Positions 33,793 through 46,229 of a stretch of 64,000 bases of DNA are shown here, in pieces; the first letter of the stretch is position 1, and each line of letters begins with the position of its first letter. The notes below the pieces were generated by a model. It had not been told where the DNA came from, did not search any database, and worked only from the letters and a program-made list of their open reading frames with translations. The DNA is from Melieria omissa (lineage: Eukaryota > Arthropoda > Insecta > Diptera > Ulidiidae), in NCBI GenBank assembly GCA_963971225.1, contig OZ020268.1, forward strand, positions 127,658,787 through 127,722,786. The letters run 5' to 3'. The position numbers and the translations under genes were made by a program.

Positions 33793-34329
33793 TGAGCCAG
33801 TCTATTGAGCAAAGCTCAAGCCTGAAAAGTTGCACTTTTTGAAATGGCAATCCTCCTAACTCGGAAAGTTTATGTCCGATTGACTTGAAATTTGGCACAC
33901 ACCTTTATGTACTCTTTTTACGTAATCTGTTCTAAAACGAATTGTCAAGCTCGCGAAAAAACCCCTCTGGCATCACGTCTATGTCCAAAAAACGAGCCTG
34001 TTTTTTTCACTTTGTCGGCATTTTCGCGATATTAATTTTTTTACATATTTTGTTAGGGTGATTCATAGCTCTATCTATTCTTAACAGAACGTACTTTGAT
34101 TTTTTGATTTCAGATAAAAATTGCGAACTCTACGTTGGTTGCCAATAAAAATGAGGGGTAACTTCAACCCTTTGTAAGTCGGACATTTTGTGGCGCATCG
34201 TAGAAAAAAAATTTTTTTTTGTAAATTCAATTAATATACTCTTAAATAAAAAAAGTTTGGAAAGATTCGAACATTATTTGTACCAAAAAAAAAAGAAAAA
34301 AGACCACTTTAACTGATCTCTCCCCTTAA
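33793..34329. mobile_element. Possible TTAA element (right end only)
   Basis: The right end, inverted from 34329, is TTAAGGGGAGAGATCAGTT, similar to the TTAAGGGGG ends elsewhere. No matching left end is visible; the SINE at 33555 may have replaced it. The interior is AT-rich and noncoding. Confidence 0.3.
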
Positions 34330-35045
34330 GAAACACAAACAGTTTCCGCGCCGGCCTAATAGATAAGATATAGCGTCCAAGCTTAGGCCCCTGTTGCTTC
34401 ATGGGCCAAATGCGTAATGTATTTGTTATTTTCGTAATTTTCTTAGCAAAATTACATAATTTTAAATTATTCAGTGTTCAACTTCAAAACCAAACAAATA
34501 CAAACTTGTAAAAATTCAAGTGATTGTTGGGCTGCTGCTGCCGCCATCATTCTAGGCACGTTGCTAACTACACCGCGACCATTGAAGCCCAAGCCATCTT
34601 GCGGTCGCGTGACCGTGTCGCTGCCACCGTCTATGTGTTCGGGGCATAATATGTAAAGTGCAGTTTGGATGTACTTAACTGACACCAGAGACACTCTGGT
34701 GTCTGTCTCTGCTGACACTCTGGATTTACCAGACAGTCGGTGCACGACTTCGCCTTAAAGTTGTTAAATTAATTAAAAGAATTAATCTTTTACATATCAC
34801 AACTAACTCGCTTCAGCTTGTATTCAAAATTGCAGTCTAGTTGGCCCAGTGAACGTGTGGTTTACGAAGTAGTTAAACAAGCAAATATTGTATATGCAAG
34901 CAAATATTATATTGTGATGTACTTCAATGTGTTGATAGAACGTTATAGTAGGATTAGGCATTCTACCGAAAACATTTGGTTGTCGTTAAGCTAGATGGCA
35001 GGGAAAAGCAATACATAACACGACAGACTCTTTCGTGTGAAATGC
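34330..35045. other. Noncoding, nothing recognised
   Basis: No supported feature. Overlapping frames at 34467-34745 on both strands show no domain. Confidence 0.5.
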
Positions 35046-35498
35046 GTGAGCACTAGGCATCGCAATCCCGGGATCCCGGGATCCCGGGATCCCGGACTTT
35101 TTCCAGTCCCGAAAATCCCGGGATTCAAATTCTTTTATCCCGGGATTTTCGGGATTGCAAAAGATGCTTCAAAGTTCAAATGAAATAAATTTTAAGGCAC
35201 AAAAACCCAATTCCTTATTTGAGGGAGAAGGGAGGGGATAGAGTGCGTCTTTTGCAAAAGGCTTATGATTATTTACTAAGCATTCAACCAACAAGTGTTG
35301 AATCTGAAGGATGTTTCTCTTCAGCAGGGTTCATTTGAAATAAATTTCGCTCTAGATAAGAGAAAAAAACACTTAATGCCTTTGTATTTTTAAGATCTCA
35401 GTTTTTAGTTAATCAAAACGCTTAACTTTTTATCGAAATAATCGAAGTAAAACTAAAAGCACAAACAAATTAACTATTTTATTTTTTTTATCAAATAT

Positions 35499-36082
35499 GC
35501 ATATACACCTAAGTCTGTTTTTACACGGTCTTTTTTTACACGGTTTTGATATAACACGGTTTGAAAATTGAATATTTTTAATTTTTTTACACGATTTTAT
35601 TCCATTTAGCACGATTTGAAATTTTATGTACTTAAATTTTTTTTGTCAAATTTAATTTTTGCGAAGTATGTTCATATCACAAAAAAGTATTTATGAAAGA
35701 AAAAAGTCTGAAACCATCGATAGTATCTATAGTGCTATCGATAGTTTGCGAACACTAGCTTAAAGATTTAAGTGAATTCCCTTTTAGCGCGTACAAGCAA
35801 TTTTTACTGGTCAAAGCAAATGTGAATAGCTCTAATTTAGGGGAATTCCCTTTATGTGCATACAATAAAATTTACTGGTCAGAGCAATTGAAACGTGTTA
35901 ATATTTTGTGAACTGTCAATGCAATAAGACGTGTTTGGTAAAGAAATTTTAATAGGTTTTAGAGATTAGGAACAAATCACCCATTTTTGTATACGATCAA
36001 TGTCTTTTTTTACACGGTTTTTTTTTACACGGCTTCTTCTGGAACCAATCTACCGTGTAAAAACAGACTTAGGTGTATATGC
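35499..36082. mobile_element. Nested element with 30-bp inverted repeats and ACACGG motifs
   Basis: GCATATACACCTAAGTCTGT with continuation TTTTACACGG (35499-35528) is repeated inverted at 36053-36082 without mismatch. TTTTTACACGG occurs several times inside each half. There is no coding capacity. Flanks suggest but do not prove a short ATGCA-like duplication. Confidence 0.75.
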
Positions 36083-36191
36083 ACTTTATGATACATCGGT
36101 TGCAAAGTAATAAGTTATGTTTAAGTGTCATTTTTGGATAAAACAAAATGCTATGAAACTGAAGTTAAATGTCAAATGAAAAACTTTTAAT

Positions 36192-36545
36192 TTAACTCTT
36201 CAATTCCCAGTGTCACCTGTAGGTGACAGATGCTTAATATTTGTTTTCCTACCACATAGGTTTTTATTTTAAAATTCTAACACTTGTATAGCAAAGTCAA
36301 TTAGTAGTACTTGTTTATTTAATTTTCCTACCAACACTAGCGATACGTCATTTGTAAAATTTATTCAGTTGTTTCACGCGTAATTAAAGCAGTGCGAGTT
36401 TGTCTGGTTTCTTTCAATATAAAAATTAGGGTAGTTTAAACATTTTTTATGTATTTTTTTGTCTTATCCAAACGTATCTAAGCTCTTTTATTTAAAAAGA
36501 AAATTTTCTTTTTCACTATTTTGGACATGGGAATTGAAGGGTTAA
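36192..36545 (+). mobile_element. Nested TTAA-flanked element, palindrome type
   Basis: TTAA lies at 36192-36195 and 36542-36545. The ends are TTAACTCTTCAATTCCCA and, inverted, TTAACCCTTCAATTCCCA, a near-perfect match. The palindrome GTCACCT-gt-AGGTGAC (36212-36227) is centred 28.5 bp from the left end. The element is 354 bp and noncoding. Confidence 0.8.
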
Positions 36546-36786
36546 ACAAAATGTGATTAAATTCAAGATAACAAATCTTGAAACTACCCAAATGTGATTA
36601 AAATGTGTCCATTTTTATGATAAATATATTATAAACAAGTATTTATGCAATTCGGGAAAATTGTTTTATTAAAAAATTTGTTATATGAATCCCGGGATTA
36701 AATCCCGGGATCCCGGGATTTGACTTTTCAATCCCGAAAATCCCGGGATCGCAAAATGGCCAAAAATTGCGATCCCTAGTGAGCAC

Positions 36787-39700
36787 CACAGTTTAACAGT
36801 CAACTTCACTTTCGGATATGAACTGCCATCCATCTTCTCAAAGATAGACTTCATTAGAAATAACGTCAAGACTTTACAACTCCTTCTCGACTAGTATTCA
36901 ATAATTGTCTTCACAAGTGCATTTGCAAGTGACGCTGATGACAATCATAAAAATTTATTGCTCAAACTAAAAACAAAAAGACAAACAGAATATTTACTCA
37001 GCCGGGAAAGCGCACTTAAACCCTATTGCTCCGCCACAGTTCTCAACCTTCTCCCTCATGGGAACCCTTTAATTGCCGCGTCCTGGAACCATCTTCGCGT
37101 TTATGTGGGACTGTGTGCTTAAATCCAGCTTTACCACATTTAGTCAGCGGTAATTTAGATGCTGCCAACATAAATTTACGAGTGCGACGCACAAACACGC
37201 ACCCCTGAATACTGCTTTTATCATTTCCACCACCCCTGCTTTTTCACCTTCTGGCGTTCAAACCAACAAAACTCACCATTCAGCCGATTACAGCTGACGA
37301 TGGCAGGCTGCGGTAAATGTCTTCAAATGAGTGCGCACGTACTTCAAGCAGCATTTACATGTTGCCTTACCTCCGTCATAAGTACCTATGCATGCACTTC
37401 TATGTGTCATGAATATGAATGTGTGTGAGTATGGACGCTTATATACTCGTAGATTTCAGACATACTTTCGACCTAACCCCATACCAATGCCATTATTGTT
37501 GGCATTAAAATTGCTACGCAGCAGATATCCGTGTCATGAGATAAAGTTAATTCCGGCATTTTTATTTTGCGGGTTTCCTTGTCCTTTTTCCTTCCTTTCT
37601 ACAACGCTCTCCAGCTACCATTTGCAGCACAGAAAACGCGAAATGTGACAGCGTGCAGTTCTTTCGCTTTAAAATGCCTAATGGTGCTTTTATTCACTTA
37701 AACGCGCATTTTGCGTGGAATTCACGTTCGCTGCTGCTGTACTGAATATTACTTTATTTACTGCAATACACTTTGCCGTCGTGTATTAGTATAGTTGGGA
37801 AAAATTGTTGGAAAGTGTGTTATATTATAAAATACACATGTACATACAAAATACATATGTACATACGGTCAAAAATATAGCGGTGCCACTCGATAGTTGG
37901 TCTCTACCCTTTCATAGTTTTAATCATTTATTGCAATCAAAACAGGTGTTTACACCATGTCAAATTCAAAACATTACTTTAAAGGGCGGGTTAACAGTTA
38001 ACGAAGTAGTACACAATGATTTTTGATTTTATAACAAGGTTTGCTCTAGGACTATACCACAAAGGACATATTTGAGAATATATGTCTTTACTTAAATAAT
38101 TGACCTCTTTACAAATCATTTGAAAATTTATGGAAGTAATGAAATTGGAAAACCGCGAAAGTTCAGTTGTCCACGTGTTTTAGGAACTATTATGGCATTG
38201 CTTTTCGATTAGTCTGTAAGAACATTTTATAAAAATAACACTCCTGCCTATAATTTTTATTCTGAAGGGTGAGCAGGCTTACAAGAAGATGCCGTTCAGT
38301 GAAAATGGCCTGAACATTTTGGAAGGAAATGCTACTAGCATTATTAAAGCTTTAATAGCCGCTGCATTCCCAGTTGATACGCCAACATTATTTAGCCTGC
38401 ATTTCGCACCGATAGCAGTGCCGATGTGGTTCACACTTTAAAAGGCGTTGCGAGGCACAGGAATTGTAAATCATTACAAATTAAATTATTAGGGGAAAAT
38501 TTAAAACATTGTAAACGTACATTGTAATGGAGTATATATCCGCAATGCTTTGATCAATAATAATAATAATAAATTCGTCGGATGTAATTTTTTATACTTA
38601 AGCTTACCTTTATTTTTCCACAAATATTTTCTATGGTCCTAAAGAGCCTTATTGAATTTTGTACTGCTATGTTTTTCATCAATGCAAATAACTCGTTGCG
38701 CTCTAAAATATCAATCTTTAAAAAGCAGTTGTGTATGTTAGGTATAGGAAAGAACCAACACTAACAACCAAAGTTGAAAACAATGCGTAATCTTTGCAAA
38801 GAAGGAAGTAGTAGTAGAAGGAAAAAAGGAGGGTATCATAAAAACATTTTTCTTTTTCAAAAGTGATGCGACATATCGTTTATCCGGGGTGTTTTATCTC
38901 AACTTTCTTAGTCGATGCGAATATTCGTAGTTGAAATTGTGGTTGCCAACACAATTTGAAAACACCCCACTCCACCTCTACTTAGATGTGGTTGTGTTCG
39001 GAATGGGGGTTGTCGCAGTTTTGTTATTGTTTCTATGATTCTAGTGCTATCTTTGAAATTTCAATAGAAGGAACATCGAAAAAATATAAACAATGCTGGA
39101 AATGGTGACAACGCCGCCTGACTGTGATAGCACCCAGAATTTGATAAATTAGTTCCTTTTGTATAACGTTTGGAAATATATTCGCTCGACAGATTGATGC
39201 ATTGTATGAATAAAAAGGTGGCTCACACACGATACTATATTACCATACAGTGAAACAAAAAATTTAACAAAACTACACAAAAATAGAACCAAATATTTAA
39301 AAGTAACTCAGTCAGTCTTAGCCTAATATTTATGTCCTACTTCAAAAACACGCCCCGTTCTGCAGCAGCTATATTCAATTTTGTATCTAAATTTTCAATT
39401 GGGGTAGCGATAAACACATATTTTTATATAGAATACCAATGCATGGATTTTTCAAATATTCAACTGGCCCTCAACCAATGCAGTTTCCACTGGTAAAAGA
39501 TCGTTTAAATTTAAGGATAATCTTTTGAGGCTTTGGCTAAGGTGATAGATAATTTTGATTAACAACAAATACAACCTGACTATCAAGAGTAAATCTGCTC
39601 TGAGCCAAAAATGGTGTACCTACTCCATCCCACTCACGGCTTTAGCTCAAATTTATCATTTCGCAGAACATTTTTCAAACAGCTGGCGAAGGTAATTCGT

Positions 39701-40384
39701 ATTTAGAATACAACAAAACAGGCTCAGCAAATTTTGAAATATATTTCACAACTTTATCCTCTTATGTAGGATCAGTTTTGCACCCAAAGCCGCAATTCAC
39801 ACGTTAATCAAAACATTACAGGACAATGTACAAAATGCTTACTGAAAGAAAGTACTGCAACACTCTCAGCCGTGAGCGGCAAAATTTAATGGCCCAATAA
39901 AAACGCCATTTACGCTAATGCGTTACAAACTTCAACGAGCAAAAATCTGCCCAAAACCTCATTTAAGCTCAAATGCTTATCTAATCGCACGAAACCGTCT
40001 CAACACCTGTAGTCAACATTCATTTCAATGTGAGGCAGACATGGCAGCACTGCGACCAGTAACTGTACGCACCCAACGGAATAACCAAAAACGAACGTAA
40101 CCATAAGCAACTGAAAATCATTAATCTGCAATTGGCAACTCGCTTACGAATAAGCTTGGCGTGAAGGATTGATGTAACCCACAAACTTTTCAACTTTTCA
40201 CGTATTTAAAATCGTCGTAATGTAATACACTCGTCATATGTTAGAGTATCACGACTGGCGAAACATAAACAAACGTGAAAAGCATTGTAAAATAGGACGT
40301 GCCCTAGATACACAACGCGTTATGTGTGTGATTTTGGAAAAGTAATAAAATGCACACTCGCTGGATACATGGCAACTGCGTCTT
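36787..40384. other. Noncoding, no gene recognised
   Basis: About 3.6 kb without a supported gene, RNA or repeat. The longest frame (37388-37648, plus) has no domain. This is the largest apparently unoccupied stretch and could be intronic or regulatory. Confidence 0.5.
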
Positions 40385-41112
40385 TTAAGGGGGTCTTCTA
40401 CCTTGTTGGTTCAAAAAAATCGATTTTATTTTTTTTGCAGTTTTGTGGCCTAGAAGGTACTAGAAATATAATATTCAAAGGGTATAACCGAAATCTTATT
40501 ATTTCGGGGTTTTTAGAGTCATCGAATATAGCTCCGCATGCTGTTATCGCAGCGCTCATCGCCACTTTAAATGCAATTTCCCAAAAGTTGTGTTTTTGCA
40601 ACTGGTTGGCAAGATATCTCGAGAACTAATTGATCAATTAACTAAAGTGATATATCAAAATTTGCGGAAAACATGTGGCTATCGTTTGACACGAGCTTTT
40701 TAGATTTTTTTCATTTTAACGATTTTTACAGCTATTCTTGACCTTGAAAACGTAGACATTTTTGTTTGTTTGTTGCCTGTTTCGTGAAATTTTGGAATTT
40801 TTCAAAAACCTCGTGTCAAACGATAGCCAAAGTCATAAAGAAACTAAATCATTTTGGTTTTTTTGTTTCAGACGACTTTCATGGGCTGAATCGTGACAAC
40901 CGTTTTAGTATAAATTTTTCGTAAGGGACATTTCAAGGTCAAATCACGGTCAAACTAGAGACAGTAAAATTTCAGAAAAATTAATGTCGGAAGTATAGAA
41001 ATAAACGAATTCAATGCAAAAAACCGAACCTTGATTGCATTATTGGTTCCCCTACAATCTATTGTCAAAAAACAGTATCAAAAACGAGGCCACAAGGTAG
41101 AAGACCCCCTTA
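40385..41112. mobile_element. TTAA-flanked element, TTAAGGGGGT type
   Basis: TTAA lies at 40385-40388 and 41109-41112. The ends TTAAGGGGGTCTTCTACCTTG match inverted over 21 bp. Inside, a perfect 20-bp inverted repeat, TGGCTATCGTTTGACACGAG, lies at 40676-40695 and 40810-40829. It is non-autonomous, with no transposase. Confidence 0.85.
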
Positions 41113-41195
41113 ATATGGCCGCACCTTCTTTTAAAGCATTGGATTTAATGTTTTTTAATAGGGCAAAGCATCGAAAGCCCAGCGAATGTGAAGTT

Positions 41196-41234
41196 TTAAC
41201 CCGCTAGAACCCTATTCACAGACCGCGATCTATG
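41196..41234 (+). mobile_element. Possible left end of a palindrome-type TTAA element
   Basis: TTAACCCGCTAGAACCC at 41196 is followed by an imperfect 18-bp palindrome (41217-41234, two mismatched pairs) centred about 30 bp in. A mariner starts 33 bp later, and no right end was found. Confidence 0.3.
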
Positions 41235-41268
41235 AGCGTGGCACCTCCGCAAAGTATGTATGTATATA

Positions 41269-41831
41269 CAGGGTAGGCCATTTAAAGTGGAAGCATTGGT
41301 AACCCTATAACTTTTGACAGAGCTGTCAGATCGACTAATGACATAGCGCGTTGGAAGCGTCATTCCAAGACAATTTATACCATGGAACAGTACACTCCAA
41401 AAGAACGTGCTGAAATTGTTCAGCTTTACATTCAAAATAACTTCTCGATTGTGAAAACCAAACGGCGATTATGAGTGGCCACCAAGATCACCCGATTTGA
41501 CGCCGCCACACTTTTTTTTATGGGGCTACTTGAAGTCCAAGGTATACACCAACAAGCCAAGGACACTAGCTCAACTCAGAGCCAACATACGCCGCGAAAT
41601 ACGAGCCATATCGGCCGATACACTGGCAAAAGTGATGGAAAATGCCGAAAAAAGGGCACATTTTGCGGCCAAAGCTAATGGTGGCCATTTACGCGATATC
41701 ATTTTCAAAAACTAACTAGAAAATTTCTCCTTGGACCAAAATAAATGAATATCGAGATGAAAACAAAAAAAAACATTTTTTTCCTCTTTTTTTTCAAAAA
41801 CAAGAATGGCCTTCCACTTTAAACTACCCTG
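41269..41831 (+). mobile_element. Mariner/Tc1 element, deletion derivative
   Basis: The ends are CAGGGTAGGCCATTTAAAGT and, inverted, CAGGGTAGTTTAAAGTGGAA, flanked by TA. The N-terminus is MEQYTPKERAEIVQLYIQNN from 41382. The frame then jumps by deletion to EWPPRSPDLTPPHFFLWGYL, with the C-terminus ending GGHLRDIIFKN at 41715. The region with the first two catalytic Asp residues is gone, and His replaces the usual third Asp position after TPP. Confidence 0.85.
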
Positions 41832-41999
41832 TACATATGTATATATATACTAATCAATTGCCGTGTGTTAGCCTCGCTAAAACTCGAAAATAGGTCGACC
41901 GATTAAAATAACTTTGTTTGGATTTTGAAAATTTAAAAAATTTAAACTTGACAAGCGTTGAATAACAGGCGTAGCTCTATTTTTACGACCCAAATTTCC

Positions 42000-42325
42000 G
42001 CAGCCGCCGTAGCTCAGCTGGCTATTGCGTTGGGCCACGAGTAAAATGCGACGCTGGAACCCAGGCTCAAGACTCCGTTGCGTTAACACCGAATAAAGGA
42101 AAAAAAATCAACAATTTTTCTTGCGGCGGCTGTCCTCGCAGCAGGAAATGGCAAACCTCTGAGAGTAAAATTGTCTATGAAAAAGCTCCCGACTCGCCGT
42201 TCGGAATCGCCATAAAACTGTAGGTCCCTTCCAACCTTGTGAAAAGTCGCACGCACAACACGGATGGTTGCGGGTAGCAAGGCCTTTGTCGCGGTATCGG
42301 GCTGTCGTGCCAGTCAATTATTAAT
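42000..42325 (+). mobile_element. SINE family A (copy 4), full length
   Basis: The complete tRNA-like head has GTAGCTCAGCTGG (A box) at 42008 and a B-box-like segment GGCTCAAGACTCC. The body and a tail of GTGCCAGTCAATTATTAATT follow. It is the best reference copy on the plus strand. Confidence 0.85.
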
Positions 42326-43200
42326 TATAAACATTTTCCGCATAACTTTGGAACCGTAAGACGCACAAAAATTAAACGAACTTACCACATAGTCGCACAA
42401 TTCAATTGGAGGAATGGGGTTGATATAGAAGAGGGCGTGTTACCACCCATACACCCATACAAATTTTTTATATTGAATAACGTCGAAACTACAGTCGCAC
42501 AGTATGTATCGTTTTACTACTCAAATTCAATTCAATATTCAATGTCATAAACGGCGCTGTCGACTGTCCCGAGTTGTTGCAAAGAATCCCATTCTCTGTA
42601 CCATCTCGCACACTCAGGCATATTGATTATTTCAATGTTGGGTTCTGCAGATTTGATTATATCAAAAATGCTCCAATTACTAGAGCTCTTTGCAACTTAA
42701 ATTCTGTTCCTGAACTTGATCTCGCGCTTCCTAAAAGCTTAGTTTTAAGAAACTTAGCTGAATTTTTTAAATGAATTGTTTGAATATATATTGTTATTAG
42801 TCTGTAAGAATTGTTTATTCATTGACTAAATAAATAAATAAATAAATAAATAAAAAAAAAAATAAAAAATTTTATGGGCATTGAAAGAAGAGGCGTGACA
42901 CATTTTTCGCACATATTTTTGGAAATGTAAGTCGCACATTAATGAAACTTGGTCCAAACTTACCATTTAGTCGCTCAATTCGACTGGAAGGATTAGGTTG
43001 GGCAAGAGCCGTGGCACCACCCAACTTAAATCTTTAATATTGAATAGCCTCAGAATTATAAGTCGGACAGCATTGAAATTTGGTATAACGTGGTCACATG
43101 GATTTGTGGCTCGAGTGCAGAAATTTCGCGTAGTATTGTTTTTGTGACACAAATTTGCTGATAACTTTGGAGCAATAAGGCTATGTATGTTTTTAATTAA
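42326..43200. repeat. Diverged repeat flanking the non-LTR fragment
   Basis: Segments near 42340-42480 and 42890-43060 share 'ccgtaagacgcacaaaaatt', 'cacatagtcgcacaattc-attgga' and 'gggcgtg... accaccca' style wording, with a relative at 16170-16400. They look like two copies of one diverged dispersed repeat, interrupted by the retrotransposon at 42541. Confidence 0.4.
42541..42870 (+). pseudogene. Non-LTR retrotransposon 3' end with (TAAA)n tail
   Basis: The frame reads NGAVDCPELLQRIPFSVPSR, then TLRHIDYFNVGFCRFDYIKN and ends LVLRNLAEFFK at 42774. This is the C-terminal style of Jockey/CR1-like reverse transcriptases after the catalytic domain. An untranslated stretch with AGTCTGTAAGAATTG follows, then a TAAATAAATAAA tail to about 42870. 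Strongly 5'-truncated. Confidence 0.65.
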
Positions 43201-43923
43201 CCTTCGCGAAGTGAAAAATTGAATGCTAAACCATGCCTTCGATCTCCACAGACTAAGTTTTAACTTACTGTAAGTATTTTGCTTACAAAATATGATCGAA
43301 ATTTAATGGTTTTGTTTTGGTTCGCGATATTTCTATAAGGTTTAAAAAACATCACAATATAAAAAGCCGAATACTGACCTTAATTTTCAGTTTATGCAAA
43401 GACACATTTTACTTTTTGTTACACATTTGCTTCACCTCAGCTTCGCAAACATGCGTAATCTATACATTGCCTTATTGTTAAACAATTATGTGTACAATTT
43501 AATTCATTCTACGAAAACGCATTTACAATGTCCATATTAAAAAAAAATGAAAATACGCGAAAACATCAAAGAGATGCTGTGCCCTCCCATCATAAAAATA
43601 AATCTCCAAAAACAATGAAACTCGAATAGAACGATCACAGAAATATTTTCCTCCTAGAATAACTTCTGAAAGACCACAGCAACTTAACAAGATGCCAATA
43701 CAAAAACACCAACGAAATGAACGCCGGAGAACTTGAAAAAAAATAAAGGAAAAAACACTCAGCCGCTTGTAAACAAATTGCGTAGATAATCTTGAGGACC
43801 ATAGCTTCAGTGTACAGTGTACCACAATGCCAAAAACAGCAGATAAATTTGCAGAGCATAGAAAATAATTATTTTAAAAAACTGTGCTTAAAACTTAATT
43901 TTTTTCATCTATGGAATAACATC
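43201..43923. other. Noncoding, nothing recognised
   Basis: Minus frames at 43523-43859 are hydrophobic and Phe-rich, as expected of AT-rich noncoding DNA; no domain is seen. Confidence 0.45.
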
Positions 43924-44181
43924 CGTGGTCATATGGAAGAGTAGCTTAAGTCTAAAAATGAAGTTTGAAAACTATGTGCACACAAGATGTTCTGACCAAT
44001 GCATTGTTGTTAAAAAAGACTTTATTAAAAGTAATCGCACATAATATTGTTAAAAAACATATTTTTTCAAAACTGGTGAAACACAAGGCGCTTGGACTTT
44101 TATAACACTTCCAACGCAATAGCCACTTTCTCCACTCTCTCTTATGTCGAAGGTAGCTAAACCTTTCCTTATGACTACAGA
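43924..44181. mobile_element. MITE, GTGGTCATATG family (copy 1)
   Basis: The left end CGTGGTCATATGGAAGAGTAGC TT-like sequence and the right end 'ttatgactac' are imperfect inverted copies of the ends of the element at 47424-47645. Interior words such as AAGGCGCTT are shared. Confidence 0.45.
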
Positions 44182-46227
44182 TACATATAATCGAAGCACT
44201 TCAATGCCGATTGTTTTACAATAATTATTTTGTCGAAATCATTTGATGAATTATGTAAAATAAGCCAAAATTAAATTCTGGCAAAGAAATATATATATTT
44301 TAAAGACAAAAATTTTAAAATACTAAGCCCGTGTGATTTATTCAACTATCTTTTTGTGTTTCAGACAACTTCAACTTCAGACAAAATTAGATAATTCAAG
44401 CATAAATAAGCATTACATTTGGTGGTAAATATGTTTTTCAAAAAGATTCGGAAGAGTACATAAATGAGTGTTGGCCTCCGGAGGCTCGAAACTGGTGTTA
44501 AGCGTAGCTCCAGACCCGTAGTCCTTCGCACTAATCTGCTGAGTTTGGCAACTGCATTTACACATCAAACATCACAAAGTTAAGAAATTTGGTTAATGTG
44601 GATTTTAGCCACCAAAAGAAAAAAATCTCCGTTTATCACGAAAATAGGTCTGTCTAATGTAGCATAAATGCTTTTATCCAAAATTGTACTTATACATAGA
44701 CTAAAGTTATCTTCAGTTCAAGACAATCGAAATACTTACACGTCTTATTTATATCATTATATCGAGCCCTTCCCGCGATTTTATCGTATCAGCCATTTTT
44801 ACCGAAATTCTTTTTTTTACCGAAAACGATAGCACTATAAACCAGTCATCAGTCCCTAAGCTCACTTCTCTACGATGAACCGTTACGAAGTTAGTAGTCA
44901 TGTAGAAAAATCTTTAGCCTCGAATGCTATATTAGTCGATTTGAGTTACTAAACAATGTCAATTGCAGTGATTAGTATTTTAGAGTTAAAGAATCGTCAA
45001 ATAGTGTGACGGCATTTTATCACTTTGTAAAGTATTTCGGTATACCGTTTACCAAATTAATGTGATGCAATAGTTTCGGTTGTGGTTGCGCAGCTTTGGA
45101 GCAAAACAACAAATTGTAAAAATTAAAGACCACCCTGCACCAAGCGATTTTAGACTCCTATAATTGGGTTTTATTGCTATTTCTTCGTGGAATTTTGTAT
45201 AAGAGAGCTAAAATCATAATAGATGCATTTAACCATATTAAAAAAGGCTGATACACTTGATTAACGTAGTCGACACAGAAGTATCGATAACATTGTTTCC
45301 ATACAAACGGTATACAGAAAAGACTATGGCAAATACACGACCTCGGTACTCTCATCTCAATGCTTAGCAATATTGCGTGATAACTTGCGTTGGCTCTTAC
45401 ATTGTTGGTACTATGCGTTCTCAACCACAAAAGCTTCGATGCATTTTTTGTCATAATGAAAGTGAATATTCAAGAAGAATGGTGCCTAAGAAAATTAGTG
45501 AGCGATCAGAACTTCAACAACCTTGCTACAAGAAAACTCTCAGAACAATAACTCTCTCTCCGCTGAACAATAACAAAGCAAAATCGAACGCAAGCTACCG
45601 CTAGCCAGAAAAAACCGATTTGTTGCTCGAGTTGTAGCAAAGCAAATGTGCATATTTGTTGTAATTAAGACAATGCGAGTCCGTAAAATTTGTTTTTGCT
45701 GTAATTGAGCCACAGTTAAACACGTTGATGCTGTTATGAGTCAAGTGAACATAGCTTTCATTGGTTGCAGCTTGCGCACGTATAATGGCTTAGGTTTTTA
45801 ATTCTTAGTACATAAGAAACAGATATTTTTAAACAGAAGAGTTGAGAAATCAGGGTCCACAGTGGACAACACAAATAGAAGCAAGAACAAAAAGATGCAG
45901 GAACCAACAAAATTCGTTTATCATTAATTTCACTAAAGCGGTATGTAAGGAAATAATTTTGCGCAAATTGGCACGATTTTCAAATAAAATGTTTGAAAAG
46001 CGATGAAGCTCGAACCCAATTCGTTTATAAAAAATTTATAGATTTATCGACAAACGCCATTTAATAAATTTATTTTGTGTAATCCTTCGCCCTTAACGAA
46101 AAATCCTAGCTGCGGCTTTGCATATTTATATGTTCGCAAATGTTTAATTATTTGTTATAACGTTCGCTATTTGGCTAAAATAAAGGAAGGCTTACAAGTA
46201 TAAATACATTTTTGCGACCGAATAATA
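44182..46227. other. Noncoding, no gene recognised
   Basis: About 2 kb without a supported gene. A degraded tRNA-like patch (44466-44560) recalls a SINE head but cannot be confirmed. Confidence 0.45.
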
Positions 46228-46229
46228 TA

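Larger units (their letters stand above)
35054..36778. mobile_element. hAT-type element with 8-bp target duplication, holding two nested elements
   Basis: The ends are TAGGCATCGCAATCCCGGG and, inverted, TAGGGATCGCAATTTTTGG. GTGAGCAC flanks both sides exactly (35046-35053 and 36779-36786). Near both ends are dense runs of CCCGGGAT words (35067-35155 and 36691-36750). No transposase remains. Inside sit inserts at 35499-36082 and 36192-36545. Without them about 790 bp of hAT sequence remain. A relative lies at 54654-55828. Confidence 0.9.
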
